Origin: Mansonella perstans | Taxonomy: Eukaryota > Nematoda > Chromadorea > Rhabditida > Onchocercidae | Direction of reading: 5' to 3' | NCBI GenBank assembly: GCA_037074765.1 | Contig: JBAMDO010000078.1 | Span: forward strand, 62,001 to 126,000 | DNA: 64,000 nucleotides | Shown: positions 27,052 through 39,579 of the stretch, in pieces | Position numbering within the stretch: position 1 is the stretch's first letter | How the letters are laid out: each line of letters opens with the position of its first letter | Notes under the pieces: model-generated | The model's input: the letters and a program-made list of their open reading frames with translations, nothing else | Told to the model about the DNA's origin: nothing | The model's database searches: none | Program-made: the position numbers and the translations under genes

Positions 27052-27816
27052 ATGGCAGATGATGATTTAAAACTGGATTTGACGGGCAAAAAAAAGAAAT
27101 CCAAGAAGCCAATCGTATTAGATGATGAAACATCAAAAACGGATGAGAATGTAGCTCCAACTGCTGACTCAGAACAATTGGTATTGGGACCGAAAAAAAA
27201 GAAAAAAACACCAAAAGTGCCTGTTGTTGATGATGCACGTCTTCAGGAAGAGGCATCTGAAGTTGTTGTAGGTGCTGGTTTGTCAAATCTTATCGATTCA
27301 AAAAATGCATGGCCTGATTATACGTATGAACAATTGCTGGAGCTCGTTTTTGGTATAATGCGTGAACGAAATCCTGAATTAGCGGCCGGTGAGAAAAAGA
27401 AATTTGTGATGAAGCCACCTCAGGTGGCTCGTGCTGGTAGCAAAAAGACAGCATTCGCTAATTTTGCCGAAATTTGTCGATTACTGAAACGACAACCAAA
27501 GCATGTACTACAGTTCTTGTTGGCAGAATTGGGTACAACTGGTTCAATCGATGGTAACAGTTGCTTGATTGTTAAAGGACGTTTCCAACAAAAGCATATT
27601 GAGAGTGTTCTACGAAAGTATATTAAAGAGTATGTTGCATGTCATACGTGTAGGTCTTCCGAGACGGAATTAACGAAAGATACACGTTTGTTTTTCTTGG
27701 AATGTAAAACCTGCGGTAGTCGATGCTCAGTTACTGCTATTAAGAGTGGGTTTACTGCTATGGTAGGAAAACGCGCCGCATTGCGGCGTGCTGCAGAAGC
27801 CACTGCAGGTAAATGA
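27052..27816 (+). CDS. iftb-1: translation initiation factor eIF2 subunit beta
   Basis: Beta subunit of the eIF2 GTPase complex, which delivers initiator Met-tRNA to the 40S subunit; beta contacts eIF5 and eIF2B through lysine blocks. A single uninterrupted exon encodes 254 residues, close to other nematode orthologues. Lysine-rich blocks are visible near residues 13-20 (GKKKKSKK) and 47-54 (PKKKKKTPK), with another basic patch near 118 (GEKKKF). The conserved central fold carries [31 protein letters not shown] in pieces, and a C-terminal zinc ribbon shows CHTC and CKTC pairs. The start is the first ATG after the acceptor at 27027 and gives the usual [10 protein letters not shown] opening. 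The lack of introns contrasts with its neighbours. DTWD1 follows on the same strand 970 bp away. Confidence 0.95.
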   Translation: MADDDLKLDLTGKKKKSKKPIVLDDETSKTDENVAPTADSEQLVLGPKKKKKTPKVPVVDDARLQEEASEVVVGAGLSNLIDSKNAWPDYTYEQLLELVFGIMRERNPELAAGEKKKFVMKPPQVARAGSKKTAFANFAEICRLLKRQPKHVLQFLLAELGTTGSIDGNSCLIVKGRFQQKHIESVLRKYIKEYVACHTCRSSETELTKDTRLFFLECKTCGSRCSVTAIKSGFTAMVGKRAALRRAAEATAGK

Positions 27817-27859
27817 TGTCATAACTTTCTGCTATTTTGCATAAAATCTGAAGCATATG

Positions 27860-27865
27860 AATAAA
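27860..27865 (+). terminator. polyadenylation signal AATAAA for eIF2 beta
   Basis: AATAAA lies 44 nt after the eIF2 beta stop codon, a typical spacing for a short nematode 3' UTR. Assigned by sequence and position only. Confidence 0.5.
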
Positions 27866-28788
27866 AGTGCTTCAATTTTTTGTCATCTAAAGAATTCTAA
27901 TGATAGTAATTTGTCTTTATATAACTTTTTGATTGAAGGGTTCTTAAAAAATTTGTTGTCATTGGTTCAAACTTTTCATAAATATTTCTGGTGAAAAAGA
28001 GGATTTCTTTAATTTTTTTAGTCCTCATCCTTTGTATAATAATTCCTAATTGGGTTTGCATTATTTTATCGCTTCTGTTTTCCTTTCCATGAATCCCATA
28101 TTACATTGATGGATGTGTTTGTTTTTGTATGTATTGATAAACTTTTCGATGGCATTAGTTGCAATATTCCACACAACGGTATTGCGGAAATGCCTTGTCT
28201 TTACTTAATATTAACAGAGCTTTGACCCTAGATTGAATGCTTGTTTAGCTGGTCATTTCCAAATTTTAAAAGGGTATTTGTGCTTATTTTCAAGAACTTT
28301 ATGTTCTTTATGTTGACATGTTCTGCTTCCACATTGTTGAAAATTCCGATAGTTATCGTTGTACAGCAATCAGATTTTAGATTTTGGATCCATTCAGGCA
28401 ACATTGTTTTGGAGATTTGGTGGTTTTCATGAGTTACTTTCAACAGACAAGTTTGGGATAAAATTTTATTAAACGTAAGATCATTAGCATTTTGCTGTAG
28501 ATTTATGTCATAATTGGAACTGATCATTTTTGTATTACGATAGTTTTGCGTAAAAGTATTTCCACTTTGAACACCAGAATGAAGTTGTGTCATCCTGCAT
28601 GTTGGTTCTAATTTCGCTTTCATTCGCTAGTAATGATAAACATGACAGTTAAAGCAGGACCTGATGATGCTTGATAGCAATGACAGCAAACTGAATGAAC
28701 TGGCATTAAGACAAAAAGATTACTGAGTTGTTGCGCTTACCACAAATAGTTTTTTTATTCATTTTCATTGTAGTTTCCAATAGATCAA
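27866..28788. other. intergenic, no gene seen
   Basis: AT-rich spacer between eIF2 beta and DTWD1. Overlapping ORFs on both strands at 28228-28623 lack splice signals or recognisable composition. An acceptor (TTTTCATTGTAG, ending near 28773) directly precedes the DTWD1 start. Confidence 0.5.
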
Positions 28789-30216
28789 ATGGAGCAATTC
28801 AAAGTATCGGACATGGATAGTTTGAAAGGTTTAAAAAAGCAAGTATGTTCAAAATGTGGTCGGAAACGAATGTATTTTTGTTACAACTGTAGAGTTTACA
28901 TGCCTGATGTGGAAAAATTAGTTCCACGACTGGAGTTGAGTTCTTCATTTCAATTTAATTATCTTCAGAGTAGAAAAAACTTGAATATTCGTTAATCAGC
29001 GCTAGAAAGAATCGGGGGACAAGTGATCTGTTTCCTTGTGTTAGCGTTATGATTGAGGTTTACTTTTGAGCAAAAATACTTGGCAAAGAGGGTGCTGAGG
29101 AAGTGTTATTTTAAGTTTTACCAATGCCATCTGTTAACTTATTTTTCTTAACTTTTCTTACTGTAAAATTTCAGCTGCCTATTTATATTGATATTATCAA
29201 GCATCCACAGGAAAAAAACAGTAAAAGTAGCGCATTGCATTGCCTTCTTCTTGCACCATCTTCCACTACACTGTATGAGTCATCTGTCGTTCCTGATTAT
29301 AACTCTCTGAACTATGAGCAGGAAAATACGGTACTTCTTCGCTCAGATCCCTCATCTTTATAAATAAATGCTCAGAAAAAATACTTGTATTTATTGAAGC
29401 CAATAGAAGCTCTTCACTCATTCAGTGAATTATATTGTACAGAAAAATTTTCTTTCGTCAAATGAAGCATGCATTTTTGACAGGTATTGATAGTTTACTC
29501 CGAAAATGCCCTTTCTGTAAATGATTTTGTCAAGAAACGAGGTCCTGTCAGACGTTTTGTGTTTCTGGACTCAACATGGTTCCAGGTTTACTTTTCTAAC
29601 ATTACGTTCGACTATTATTTGATTGTAGCTGTAGATCTTTTTTAAAAATGTAAAGATTTCGTTCCGGAACTGGTATTTTACTAAGCTCTATTGAGTGATA
29701 TTTGTTAGTGGAAATCTTATAAAATGCAAAATAAATTTTAATTTCTGTTAGGACACCATGCATTTCTATCATCTTTTAAATATATTTGGATAAATAGATA
29801 AATATTAACATAGTTTTTTTTTTTTTTTTTAGATTGGAGGATTGAAGTTATTACCACAGCTACAACATCTTCCTAGTGTGACATTACGATCTTACAAAAC
29901 GAAATATTGGCGACCTCAGGTTGACTTTTAAGTATATAGCACAGTTTTACGTGTGCATCTTTTTATTTCTCTAATCATACAATATTCCCGCTAAAAGGAC
30001 CAATCATTTTCATTTAATGGTTTTGATCTATGGAAATTTCAGCGAGGCTTGACGGATTATCATCTTGCCACAATTGAAGCAATCTATTACGCGCTAAGGG
30101 AGGCTTTTGAAGCTTCATCTACTGTAAAATATGATGGGCGTTTTGATGATCTTTTATTCTGGTTTTTTGTTTTTCGATCAAAAGTTGATAAAAGCCTTTT
30201 GAAAGGCGAAGAATGA
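28789..30216 (+). CDS. DTWD1: DTW-domain tRNA aminocarboxypropyltransferase DTWD1
   Basis: The DTWD1 family transfers the 3-amino-3-carboxypropyl group of S-adenosylmethionine to a tRNA uridine (acp3U at position 20). Five exons, all joined in phase 0: 28789-28920, 29175-29330, 29484-29585, 29833-29919 and 30043-30216; 216 residues. The amino end has paired cysteines (CSKCGRKRMYFCYNC) as in DTWD1, then IDIIKHPQEKNSKSSALH, LLAP, the signature FLDSTWFQ in exon 3, KTKYWRPQ and TIEAIYYALRE. It is shorter than human DTWD1 (about 304 residues), mainly through a short linker before the DTW motif. The exon-1 donor (GTTCCA at 28921) is weak but is the only one in phase; it may drop a few conserved residues. 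The five upstream codons after the 28773 acceptor are also open, so the start could be slightly earlier. Confidence 0.88.
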
Positions 30217-31126
30217 AATACTTTGTAAATTTTACAGTTTTATTGCTCCCATACAGCAGTTTTTTTACTATTTTTCACAGTCAAAGGAACATTTTTGAAA
30301 TCATGGAGATATTTGATTTAACCTGTAACCTTCATTACGGAATTCCTGTTTTGCATTTTACGATGAAAATTGATTTAATTTGGTCATTTTTCTTTTTTTT
30401 TTTTGAGTGGATGGTGCTAACAAAGAAAAGGGACGCATGAATCAGATAAAATACTCAATTTCTGTTAATGTGTGTAAGTTTTGTTACAATGTTAGCAAAA
30501 CGAGTGCAAGCTCAAATCTCATTTTAGCTGACCCTCTGTGGTGATGCAAAGGACTAAAATGGGAAGTATTTATGAATTACACTATGCATCGTCTCCTTTT
30601 GCGGTATAATAACAAACCTGCATTAAATGTGTGGCTAATTCAGTGATTTTTATTTTTATTTGTGATAAAACATAGCAAATGTCTGGACAATAAAACCAAA
30701 AAATATTTCATGCAATAGTTACTTCACCAAGAGATTCTTCATTTCCCGTTATTTCCTGCATTAGCCTACTGAACTGCAGTTCTCGGTTGTATGCTCGCAA
30801 TAGCAGGTATTCTCGGTCAGAGAGCATCTTAAGATATTTTGCTTAGATATCTGCAGACCATGTTATATAGATTTTTATTAATCAGGTATGCAGCTTGAAT
30901 TAGCAGAAGATAAATTATTACCGTTATCCACAGCACAGTGATAGCTTCTTCGTTTTCAATCCGCATATCCACCACTTTTCATCGTGAGCTGCAAAATAGG
31001 GTTTCTACAAATCAATTAAGAAATGCAGGTTATAGTTTGTTTGACCTTTTTGGTTACTTGGAAATACCAGCAGACTCAGTTTGGAATTTCCTATGATGTA
31101 GTTTTATTTTATCTCATCACTTGACG
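30217..31126. other. intergenic, no gene seen
   Basis: 3' flank of DTWD1. Contains T-rich runs (near 30396) and an AATAAA-like CAATAAAAC near 30690. No exon supported. Confidence 0.5.
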
Positions 31127-31357
31127 ATGATATCTGCACACAATGGCTATAATGGACTCGAAGTGCGGCTAGACTTTGCTATGGAACCTTTAAAATGCAT
31201 ATTAAAGCAGGAAATGAAGAACGTAGAACGGAGAGTCACCGTCAAGATGATTTTAGATAATGTAAAATGTATTCTTAAAGAAGGATTCGACGAGTGTTAT
31301 TGCAAAATGAGTCGAGAATCTTTGTGTCAAGTTAAAGATACGATATCAAACATATGA
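31127..31357 (+). CDS. possible 76-residue ORF, unknown
   Basis: An ATG-started frame of 76 codons with charged, cysteine-containing composition (EMKNVERRVTVKMIL, ECYCKMSRESLC) that looks less random than other intergenic frames here. There is no recognised domain, signal peptide or partner exon, and it could be a fossil exon. The region from here to 32446 is otherwise empty apart from a short direct repeat. Confidence 0.2.
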   Translation: MISAHNGYNGLEVRLDFAMEPLKCILKQEMKNVERRVTVKMILDNVKCILKEGFDECYCKMSRESLCQVKDTISNI

Positions 31358-31986
31358 CTGGAGAGGAAGAGAAGCTCTCAGGCACTCTAAATATTAGAAT
31401 AAGTGAGAAAAGAACTCACAACTGTTCACTTTTACTTTTTCACTTATTTTAATCATTAAAATGCCTTTTCCTTCAATCATATATTCGATATTTATATTAC
31501 TTTTTATATTAGTTGGCTTTTCTTGATTTATTTTTTTTTTGTCCATTAATTAATACCCATGCTTCTAGGTTTTTTTCAAGTGATTTTTCGACTTTCTTAT
31601 CATTCTGATAAACTCAGAAATAATTTCAAAAATTAACAGGAAAGACTTTGTATTAATTAACTATAAAATGTAGGAAAATTGGAAGAATGTTCACAGAATA
31701 TTTCTTCCCAGATTATTAATCTTCTCCCATAAACAAAAACAGAAGTGTAGAATTGATACAAATCGTCCAACTGATAAGAGTCTTCCGATATGATCGAACA
31801 TTATGTCGCCAAACAAGTTATATATCTGATAACCTGTGCAGTATCCCTACTATGACGTTTATGTCCCACAATGTGAAACTACTTTATGCTTACGGTAATT
31901 TATCTTGTAAAACAAATTTTTACATAATATAAATATCAAATCATAGGCCTTTTAAAATTTTGCTTCGTTTAAAAAAAAAATTTTAG

Positions 31987-32064
31987 ATTTTAGGTTTAAT
32001 CCAGCAAATAATATTGCAAAATTTTAAATTTTAGGTTTAATTCAGCACAGCAAATAATATTGCA
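31987..32064. repeat. direct tandem duplication, ~32-37 bp unit
   Basis: Two adjacent copies of a unit starting ATTTTAGGTTTAAT and ending CAGCAAATAATATTGCA (31987-32018 and 32028-32064). The second has a 5-bp insertion repeating CAGCA. No function is implied. Confidence 0.8.
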
Positions 32065-32446
32065 TTTCAATTTTTATCTTATTTTACATCTAAATTACTG
32101 TATATTCCATTTTTTTCATTGTGAATTTTTGACTTATCCGCTTAAATTCATTTTTTTAGGCGACATTCCTATAATCTATAGTTGACTGCAAACAATTAAT
32201 TACAACGACAAAACTTTTCCAAAAACTTTTTTTACTTTCCAACTTTCGTAGTTCCATTTTTCCGCTGAAACATTTCTAGTGACATTTTACGTGTTTTTCA
32301 AAAAAATTGTGCTTGTTAACAATTATTGGCGATTGCTGATAAGTATGTTCTAGGAGTCTAGAATGCTCGTAATTGTATCAAATATTTCGAAAGGGAAGGC
32401 AGTACTGTGATACTGAATACTATTGCTCCTTGAAAAGCAATGCGTC

Positions 32447-32528
32447 CGATCGGGATGAGATTCGAACTCACGCGGGGAAACCCCAATGGATTAGCAGTCC
32501 ATCGCCTTAACCACTCGGCCACCCGATC
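32447..32528 (-). tRNA. tRNA-Ser, anticodon GCT
   Basis: On the minus strand an 82-nt class II tRNA folds: acceptor stem GATCGGG/CCCGATC with discriminator G, D-arm TGGCCGAGTGGTTAAGGC, anticodon stem-loop TGGA-CTGCTAA-TCCA giving anticodon GCT (codons AGC and AGU), a long variable arm typical of serine tRNAs, and a T-arm with GTTCGAATC. No intron. It lies downstream of the K2P channel gene on the same strand. Overlapping ORFs are shadows of this tRNA. Confidence 0.96.
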
Positions 32529-32909
32529 ACCTGACCACAAATTGGCAAAGCTTATTGATAAATAATTTTCAGTTTTATTTAAATATTTTTTGTAATTTGG
32601 ATCAAAAATTTGCAATTTATTTCAATAAATCTTTCCGAAATTCAATTTTTCATTCAGCCCAAAAAGACATATCATTCTGTGAGCCAAGATATGAGCCACG
32701 TTTGTGACAATCATTTCATTTCGAGGGGATTGTTTGAAAAGAATTATCATCAGCTAAATAATAAAATAGTGATAATTTTCGCTGAATTTCTCAGAATCAT
32801 TACTTTTTTTTTTCCGACAAAAATAGGGAGAAAGCAAGGAATGGTTTTCTTTCTTTAAAATGGATCTGAAATTTTAACTTATTTTTTAAAAACGAAAAAG
32901 GGAATAGTT
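32529..32909. other. spacer between tRNA-Ser and K2P 3' end
   Basis: AT-rich; would include the upstream flank of the tRNA and the 3' UTR of the channel gene. Nothing else seen. Confidence 0.5.
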
Positions 32910-35900
32910 TTATTTTTCAATTATATTATTGCATTCATTGAATTCAAAATAAATTTTCAACCCACAATCACATTTGACTTCATTGTTTTCTTTGAAAAAT
33001 CTGAAAAATTGAAAGATTAAAAATTAAAATTGAAAAACGTGAAATTTATAAACAAACTAAATAACAGTTTATCTTTAGCAAATAACATAATCAAATTTAA
33101 TCATACAGTTTCACCTTTTGAAAATTTCTAACTGTACTTAGCAAATTTGATGCATTAATTGTCAAAAAAAAAGGAATGAATTTTGTTGGTTAGTTAAATA
33201 AAAAATTAGAATTAAAACTAAAACGAAAATTAAAAACTTACATAATAAACTAGTTGCATCCAAGACATTGCCTTATTAAATGTCATAATTACCTTCAAAG
33301 TTAATTGCATGAATATTTTGTCTGGGAAGCAGTATCATTTCAACTAGAACATTTAACGAAATAAGTTTATTCTGTGAATAACATAAATTATCAATTATCT
33401 ATGAAAAGGTTTGAATTTTATTTCGAATTAGCAAAAAAATTTTTGATTGTGTCCAAGATTCAATTACAAAAAATGACCGATTAAGCTAACTATAACTGAA
33501 AGCATTTTCTGTTGTGTAGAAGATAGCAATTTGTTGTATTTGTTTGATGATAAACTTATTGTGATAACAGTTATGGAAAAATTCTAGCAATTAATTCTAG
33601 CTCAGATGACTTATCAAATAATATGCATTAGATTATCAAATGTGCAATTTGCGACAAATACGAACTTAAAAAGAAATGGGAATTGATTACCGTCTTTCTT
33701 CCTTACTTATAACACAAGGATGAGCGGGAATCTCTCGAATAATGGATTTTAAACCCAATTCAGTAGTGCACTGTATTTAATTTATAGATTTAGTAGGATT
33801 AAAGCATTTTAAATCTAATTCAATAACATATTGAATCAATAAATGCTGTTGCTTGTCACTGTTTAACTAATATAATTTCAATATTTAATTACAGCTAAAT
33901 TTATTTGTGTGGTACAAAATATTTACCAAGGATTCAAGGAGTGACAAATCGCTTTGTGTTGATTTCACTCGTTGATTTCCACGGGATTCAATTTTTCTGA
34001 TAATTTGTTTTTTAGCAAAACCTGGCATAACCTTATACAAAACATGATTCTTTGGTGACATTTTCGAGAAGATTTGGTCGGAACTTATCAATGACTCATG
34101 CTCTGAAACATTTTAATAAAGGAAAAATAAAATTTCCGAAACAATAAAAAAATTTTAATTAAAATTTGAAATTGTTATTGAGAAAAGTTTTCTATAAATT
34201 CCATATATTTCTCATCACAATTCATTCTAACCTGAAAAAAATAAACTGTCTTAGGTGATCTATCAAATTTATGTGAGAGCAGTTATAATTCCATTAGAAA
34301 TTACAGAGTTATTTCAAATTATCGAAGTATATCAAAATATATCGCTATAATTGTTGATCGCTGAAATTTTGTCACAAATTTTCTAATATACTCAAATATT
34401 TCAATGGGATATTATTTATGGGTATGTGAAATTCGATTACTGAAAGTAATTCAAAATTTAATTTATCCATATTTGATGATATTTCGCAGTTCACATCATC
34501 TATAATGTGCTATGCACTGAATTACATTTGAAAAAGAGTTTTTTTTTTCCATATCAACATTGTTAAGCTCAATAACTGATTAATTAACCTCCTGATTTAT
34601 TATAGTTTTCATCATCATCATCAGCACGATAATCGAATTGATTACCATTGCAATCAATCTTTCCCAAGGCATTCTTATACTCGTTATCGATATTTTTATC
34701 AATTCCCTTGGAAATAAGTGAGCAAAAAAAAACAACAAATAACTCATCAAATATCCACAATTCAAAACTTTTATTTTTTGTGAAATGTTTAACTTGAAAT
34801 TAGTAAATTAAAAAAATAGGAAAATTGAACTAGAAATGGAAAAATTAACTTTGATTCTAAAATTAATTGTACAGTAATTTCAGATTTCAAAGATTTTAGT
34901 CTAAATTAATAAATTACCGTAGCTAATGCTTCAATTTGCTGCTCTACAACATTAATGGTAGTGGAGCATAATGCAAGGCCAATTAGGAGACATACGGCAA
35001 TATGCGCAATATAATTCGGTTGACTGGGTAAGACATCACCAAAGCCAATAGTTGTAAATGTTATTAACGTGAAATAAAGTGACGTACCTGGAAAGTGAAA
35101 AAGTTAATTCTCACCGGTTGTGAGTCTGACATAAATTATACATAAAATGGATCCTACATGAATCATGTCGACGTTGGATGTTGAAGTTACGTCTTTTTTT
35201 AAAACAATTCAATGTTTCTAAAGTTAATGCAAATGAATAATAAAAAAAATCTTTTTATGAAAGGATTTAAATATTCAAAGTTTGGAATCATTTAAATAAT
35301 AACTGAAAATAAAATTTTTTTTACCGTAAGACCAATTATCTTCAAAAATGCAAAATAATCCAGCACAAATGAAAACCCAAACAAGCGTGACTATAATTAG
35401 ACCGCTTACCGGGAATTTGAGCAATTCCTCATTTTCGTCTAAAACTATTTCTGATAACGTCATTTTTTCTTCCTGAAAAAGAAATAAAGAAAAAAAAGTG
35501 ATTTCGTTTTAAGCTTGATTTAAGCGATTGCTAACTCTTTATTTTTCAATTCCATATGAAACGTTAACTTTTAAGTTCTTACTTCTCCATTCATCTTCAT
35601 TTTAATGGTTAAAATCGCATGTAACAATTCAAAAACTCGAAATTTTTATATCACACGATCAAATAATAGCAAATAATAGGCAAAATATTGAATTGTGCTA
35701 TTTTAGCTATTAAAATGAAAATGTTTTTATTTTAGCAATTTACGTTTCAAATTTTTACTTCAAAAAAAAAATACTCGCTTATTTATACGATTCCCATTCA
35801 GGATGACATAGCATTTTTGTGATGAAAATTGATAATTATTTTCTGATAGTAAGAACTTCTGAAGTGAGAATCGGTAAATATCAGAATTCATCCTCACAAT

Positions 35901-37225
35901 ATGTTTTTCAAGATCTTTCGAGACAAATCGGAATGATCGGGCTAATGCTTTCGTTAGTGTCATCCATAATATTTTGCAAAATCGTGCGAAGAGACCACCT
36001 AACACAATTAATGAAAATAATGCTAGTGGTATTCCAAAGAATGCATAAATCAACGTTAACAAACGTCCAAGTATCGTTATTGGATAAATGTTTCCGTAAC
36101 CTGGAAGACACTAATTCAAAATTGAAACGTAATCCTCGTACAATATTTCTTGAATACAGACTGATTGAAGGTAACACAAATTAGTAAAAAGCACTACTAT
36201 TTTATTATTAATATTCTGAACTGTAATTCTTTATATGAGCTTGTCTTTCAAAAGTTAAGTGATTATTGATGATATTTTAGAAGAGATACAGTTATTGATA
36301 TATAACCAACTGATAAAAAGATCTAGCTAATTTAATTGCTATCTAACTTACCAATAGTAGTATAAACAGTAAATGAATAAAAGATCGATCCCCAAAATGA
36401 CCATTTAGCATCTTCCATTGTAGGATATTTTAATCCTAACTTTTTTACGAATTTTTGCAACATTTTAACTGTTTGATTGTAAGTTTGCATTGCATTTAAT
36501 CCTTTCAAATTATGTATTCGATATGCCACTTCCTAAAATTCCCTTTAAAACTTAAAAATACTTCAAAATGCTTCAAAAAAAAGTTTCAAAAAAAAAATAT
36601 TTCAAAAAAAAGTTTATAATGAAGTTACACATAGGCTCACTGCTTATGATAAAGCACAATAATAATATTAATAATAATAAATAACAACAATATTTAATGG
36701 ATTACGTGTAATCAAACATTATATGAAACGAAAATTTTCAGCACAATTAAGATAAATCTATAGTGAGAAGGAAGCAAAATATGAATAAATCGCGCAATAA
36801 TATTTCTTGTCCGGATATTACCACAACTGATTAATTAATTGCATACTTTAAAAAAACTAACGATGGAGGAGAAAGGAAACGAAAAATTTAGAGGACAAAA
36901 CAAATCTGGAATAACCAAAAGTTTACTCAATATTACTTTAATAACGTTATGCATTGTTATGCATTTTTTTTTGAACATTTGCTTCTACAATTATTGTAAT
37001 TTATTGTTCGAAACAATCTAATAATTATATTCAAATTACCTCATATATTTCATGCTGTTCACGCTGGTGTAATTCAATATTATGTCGTTCATTAGGACCT
37101 TCCACGTTCATAAATATGAATGCGCCAATTAACGTATAAAATATTAATGCAGCAAGTGGTATCAGTGGACGAAGACCAGTGGTTATAAATATGTGAACAT
37201 TTTTGATTACGATTGCTATCGACAT
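32910..37225 (-). CDS. two-pore-domain (K2P/TWK) potassium channel
   Basis: Background potassium-leak channel of the plasma membrane; two subunits of four membrane segments and two pore loops form the pore. Nine phase-consistent exons read leftward: 37225-37040, 36532-36352, 36100-35898, 35472-35325, 35087-34918, 34706-34589, 34102-33927, 33770-33691, 33000-32910; 450 residues. M1 is in exon 1 ([19 protein letters not shown]), pore 1 has TTIGYGNIYP, M2 is in exon 3 ([19 protein letters not shown]), M3 is in exon 4 ([20 protein letters not shown]), pore 2 has [10 protein letters not shown] and M4 follows. GYG and GFG are the expected K2P filters. The cytoplasmic tail of about 140 residues is basic and polar. 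If the donor at 34588 is not used, the protein stops at 34584 with 336 residues, so two C-terminal forms are possible. Nematodes have dozens of twk paralogues; which one this is cannot be told. Confidence 0.92.
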
Positions 37226-38593
37226 CTTTTTTATTTAAAAATTAAAACAAATTTGTACACTGCAAGCAATGTTTCTCAAATTTCAGTTCTAATTTTAAAA
37301 TATTTAACAAATTTTAGATTTCGATAATAATTCGTTCCGAAAATCGGGATGGAAAAACATGTTGAAAAAGATTGTTAAATATTTTAAAAATAGAACTAAA
37401 ATTTGAGAAACATTGCTTGCAAATAGCAATAAAATACTAAATATACAACTTAATATATTTAAAAAAAGGTTAGAGATAGAATAGTGGATGGGATGGGAAA
37501 AATAAGAAACAAAAGAACGAATTATTATGGAAATCTAAAAATTATTGCAGATAAAATATTTCTTCTCTTAATAAAACAGCAATTTAAAAAAAATCAACCA
37601 TAAAATGTTAAAAGTAATTTCAGATTTCAATATAACAATGATTTTTCTTTTGCAGCAAATTGTTTGGTTAGAATTTTGCTGATAAATAAAAAAACAAATT
37701 CAATTTAAACATCTTATTGCTCATTTGTTGATCGCAATCATTTATTAATCTCAAACTAACTGAAGAATATACTAATGAAAAGAAAAGAAAGCAAAGCAAT
37801 TGTGAAATGGAATATAATGTGAAGTGAAAAGTTTGAGGAAAAGAAAGAATGATTTTCATAAAAAACAGAAAGTGCTAATTGCTATTTGAAAACTTCACTT
37901 GCAAACATCACTTTTGCTTTTCGGATGATTGGATAGATTTGTTGATTTGATTGCTTGGGAGAAAAGGTCAAAACAAAAAGCCACACAATATATCATCTGG
38001 ATATAAAAATACCGTTCAACTACCTGAAGAAAAACTATGAAAAAATCCATGCAATTATTGCAGTTCAACAATTTGCGTCAAGAAAAAACTAAAATTTGAA
38101 AATTCATTGTTTTTAGTTTTTACTGCAGCAGTTCAGCCATGCATTTGCTATTGCCCATTTTTGTTAAGAGTTAAGAAAATTTAAATTTTGAATGTTCTCG
38201 TTTCATTAGCAGTAATAACATATATTTGTAATATATGGGCGAAATGAGGCCTTCTCACTTTTTTCATATGACAAAATAAATTATTTAATTTGAAATAACC
38301 GCAAAAGTAAGGAAGAAATTAATCCTTTGGTAAACACCTTTTTTTTCCGCTCAAAAAATACTGACTTGAAACAATTGTAAAGTAGCAAAATTAAAATAAT
38401 AGTAAAAATGAGGCAAATGGATCATGCAAAATTAAATTAACTAAATCAATATTATAGGAACCAGGAATTTTAAATTGCAATTAAATTACCAAATGAAATT
38501 CCGAATGATTATTTCAATCAACCTTATATATTACATTTGCTTAATAATTTTTCAGAATAAGCCTAATAACACATTTTTTTTCTTCTTTTACAT
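37226..38593. other. upstream region of the K2P gene
   Basis: AT-rich, contains the long inverted repeat annotated at 37262-37420 and no supported exon. It probably holds the channel promoter. Confidence 0.5.
37262..37420. repeat. long inverted repeat, 49-bp arms
   Basis: Arms 37262-37310 and 37372-37420 are reverse complements over 49 bp with two mismatches (outer ends GCAAGCAATGTTTCTCAAAT). The spacer is 61 bp. This could be a small palindromic element or a stable hairpin if transcribed. It starts 37 bp upstream of the K2P start codon. Confidence 0.9.
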
Positions 38594-38759
38594 ATCTTAA
38601 AGCAATTTGTAGTAAGGTTGTGACTGGAAGAAATGTGACCGAACATTTGGCCAAACACTTGGTTACATCATTTTCAGCCATTACTATCAGGAAAACTGAA
38701 ATAATTGTCCTACAAAATGTTTGGCACAAGCCAAATTATATATATTATAATTATTTTGA
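38594..38759 (-). repeat. dispersed repeat, copy 1 (minus orientation)
   Basis: Read on the minus strand, this about 165-bp segment aligns with 40799-40951: shared blocks include ATTTGGCTTG, AACATTTTGTA, GTTTTCC, TAATGGCTGAA, TTTGGCCAAAT and AAATTGCTTTA. Both copies contain an open frame starting MAE and then K-(C/Y)-LAK. Divergence suggests an old mobile repeat. Confidence 0.8.
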
Positions 38760-39452
38760 TTTGACTGAAACAACCAAAAAATGTCGCACAGTTGATTTAA
38801 TTCCTTGTTTTTAAAGTTTTAAGATGTTTACTACCATCTTAACAGCTATGTGTTTATAGAAGATATCTGTCACAATTGATTTATTATTTTTCGGAAAATC
38901 ATATGTTTGAGCCTATTTCCATAAAACTGGTTTATTAATAGTCCTCTACTTTTATGAAAACCGTTACTTATTTGTTAACTTCCAATAATCTGATTGGCTA
39001 ATTCTTTGTAAACGATCTACATATACACGCTCATTGTAATTAATTGTGATCTCTGTTAAAACCACTACATCCATTTCTATTGCTACCCTTACTTTTCATT
39101 TTTATAATATGCTTTAACTCTTCACTTGACAAATATCTTTCGCCTTACTTTTGTATTAATGCAATATCAATGCACTAGTATTTCCTTCGTATTAGTTCTT
39201 GACTCTACTACTTGATTTGTTTTATATTGATTCTTCCATATTTCGTACTGTCGTTCTACTCTATTATTTGGTATTTGGACAACAATAAAATTTACTACTA
39301 TGCTGTATGTATTTTAAATCCAGTTCATCAATATTGAAGAGTACATAAGTTACTTTATTACAATTCTTTCCTTATAATCAACTGATAAAAATTATTGGTG
39401 CCCAAGGTGAGGTAAGCACTATGACCTCTATACAATAATAGAAAGCATTAAA

Positions 39453-39488
39453 CTCGTGAAAGAGAGATTGAAAAAAATCTTTCACGAG
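39453..39488. repeat. 11-bp perfect hairpin
   Basis: CTCGTGAAAGA pairs with TCTTTCACGAG across a 14-nt A-rich loop. It lies just upstream of the retroelement relic and may have been part of its leader or be coincidental. Confidence 0.7.
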
Positions 39489-39579
39489 ATAAGGGTAAAA
39501 GCATTGGACATCAAACCTCCGGAATCGGGCTTGATAAAAAAAGAATGACTTCAAATGTACAAAAACAAAGAATACAAAA

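Noticed and set aside
28228..28623. 131-residue minus-strand ORF between eIF2 beta and DTWD1
   Set aside because: Overlaps another ORF on the opposite strand; no domain, acceptor or promoter hint.
32358..32615. 85-residue minus-strand ORF reading RVAEWLRRWTANPLG
   Set aside because: It is the translation of the tRNA-Ser(GCT) gene, a well-known false ORF.
37262..37420. CRISPR-like or bacterial origin of repeats
   Set aside because: The repeats are single inverted or tandem units in intron-rich eukaryotic DNA; no spacer array, Cas genes or prokaryotic gene structure exist in the window.
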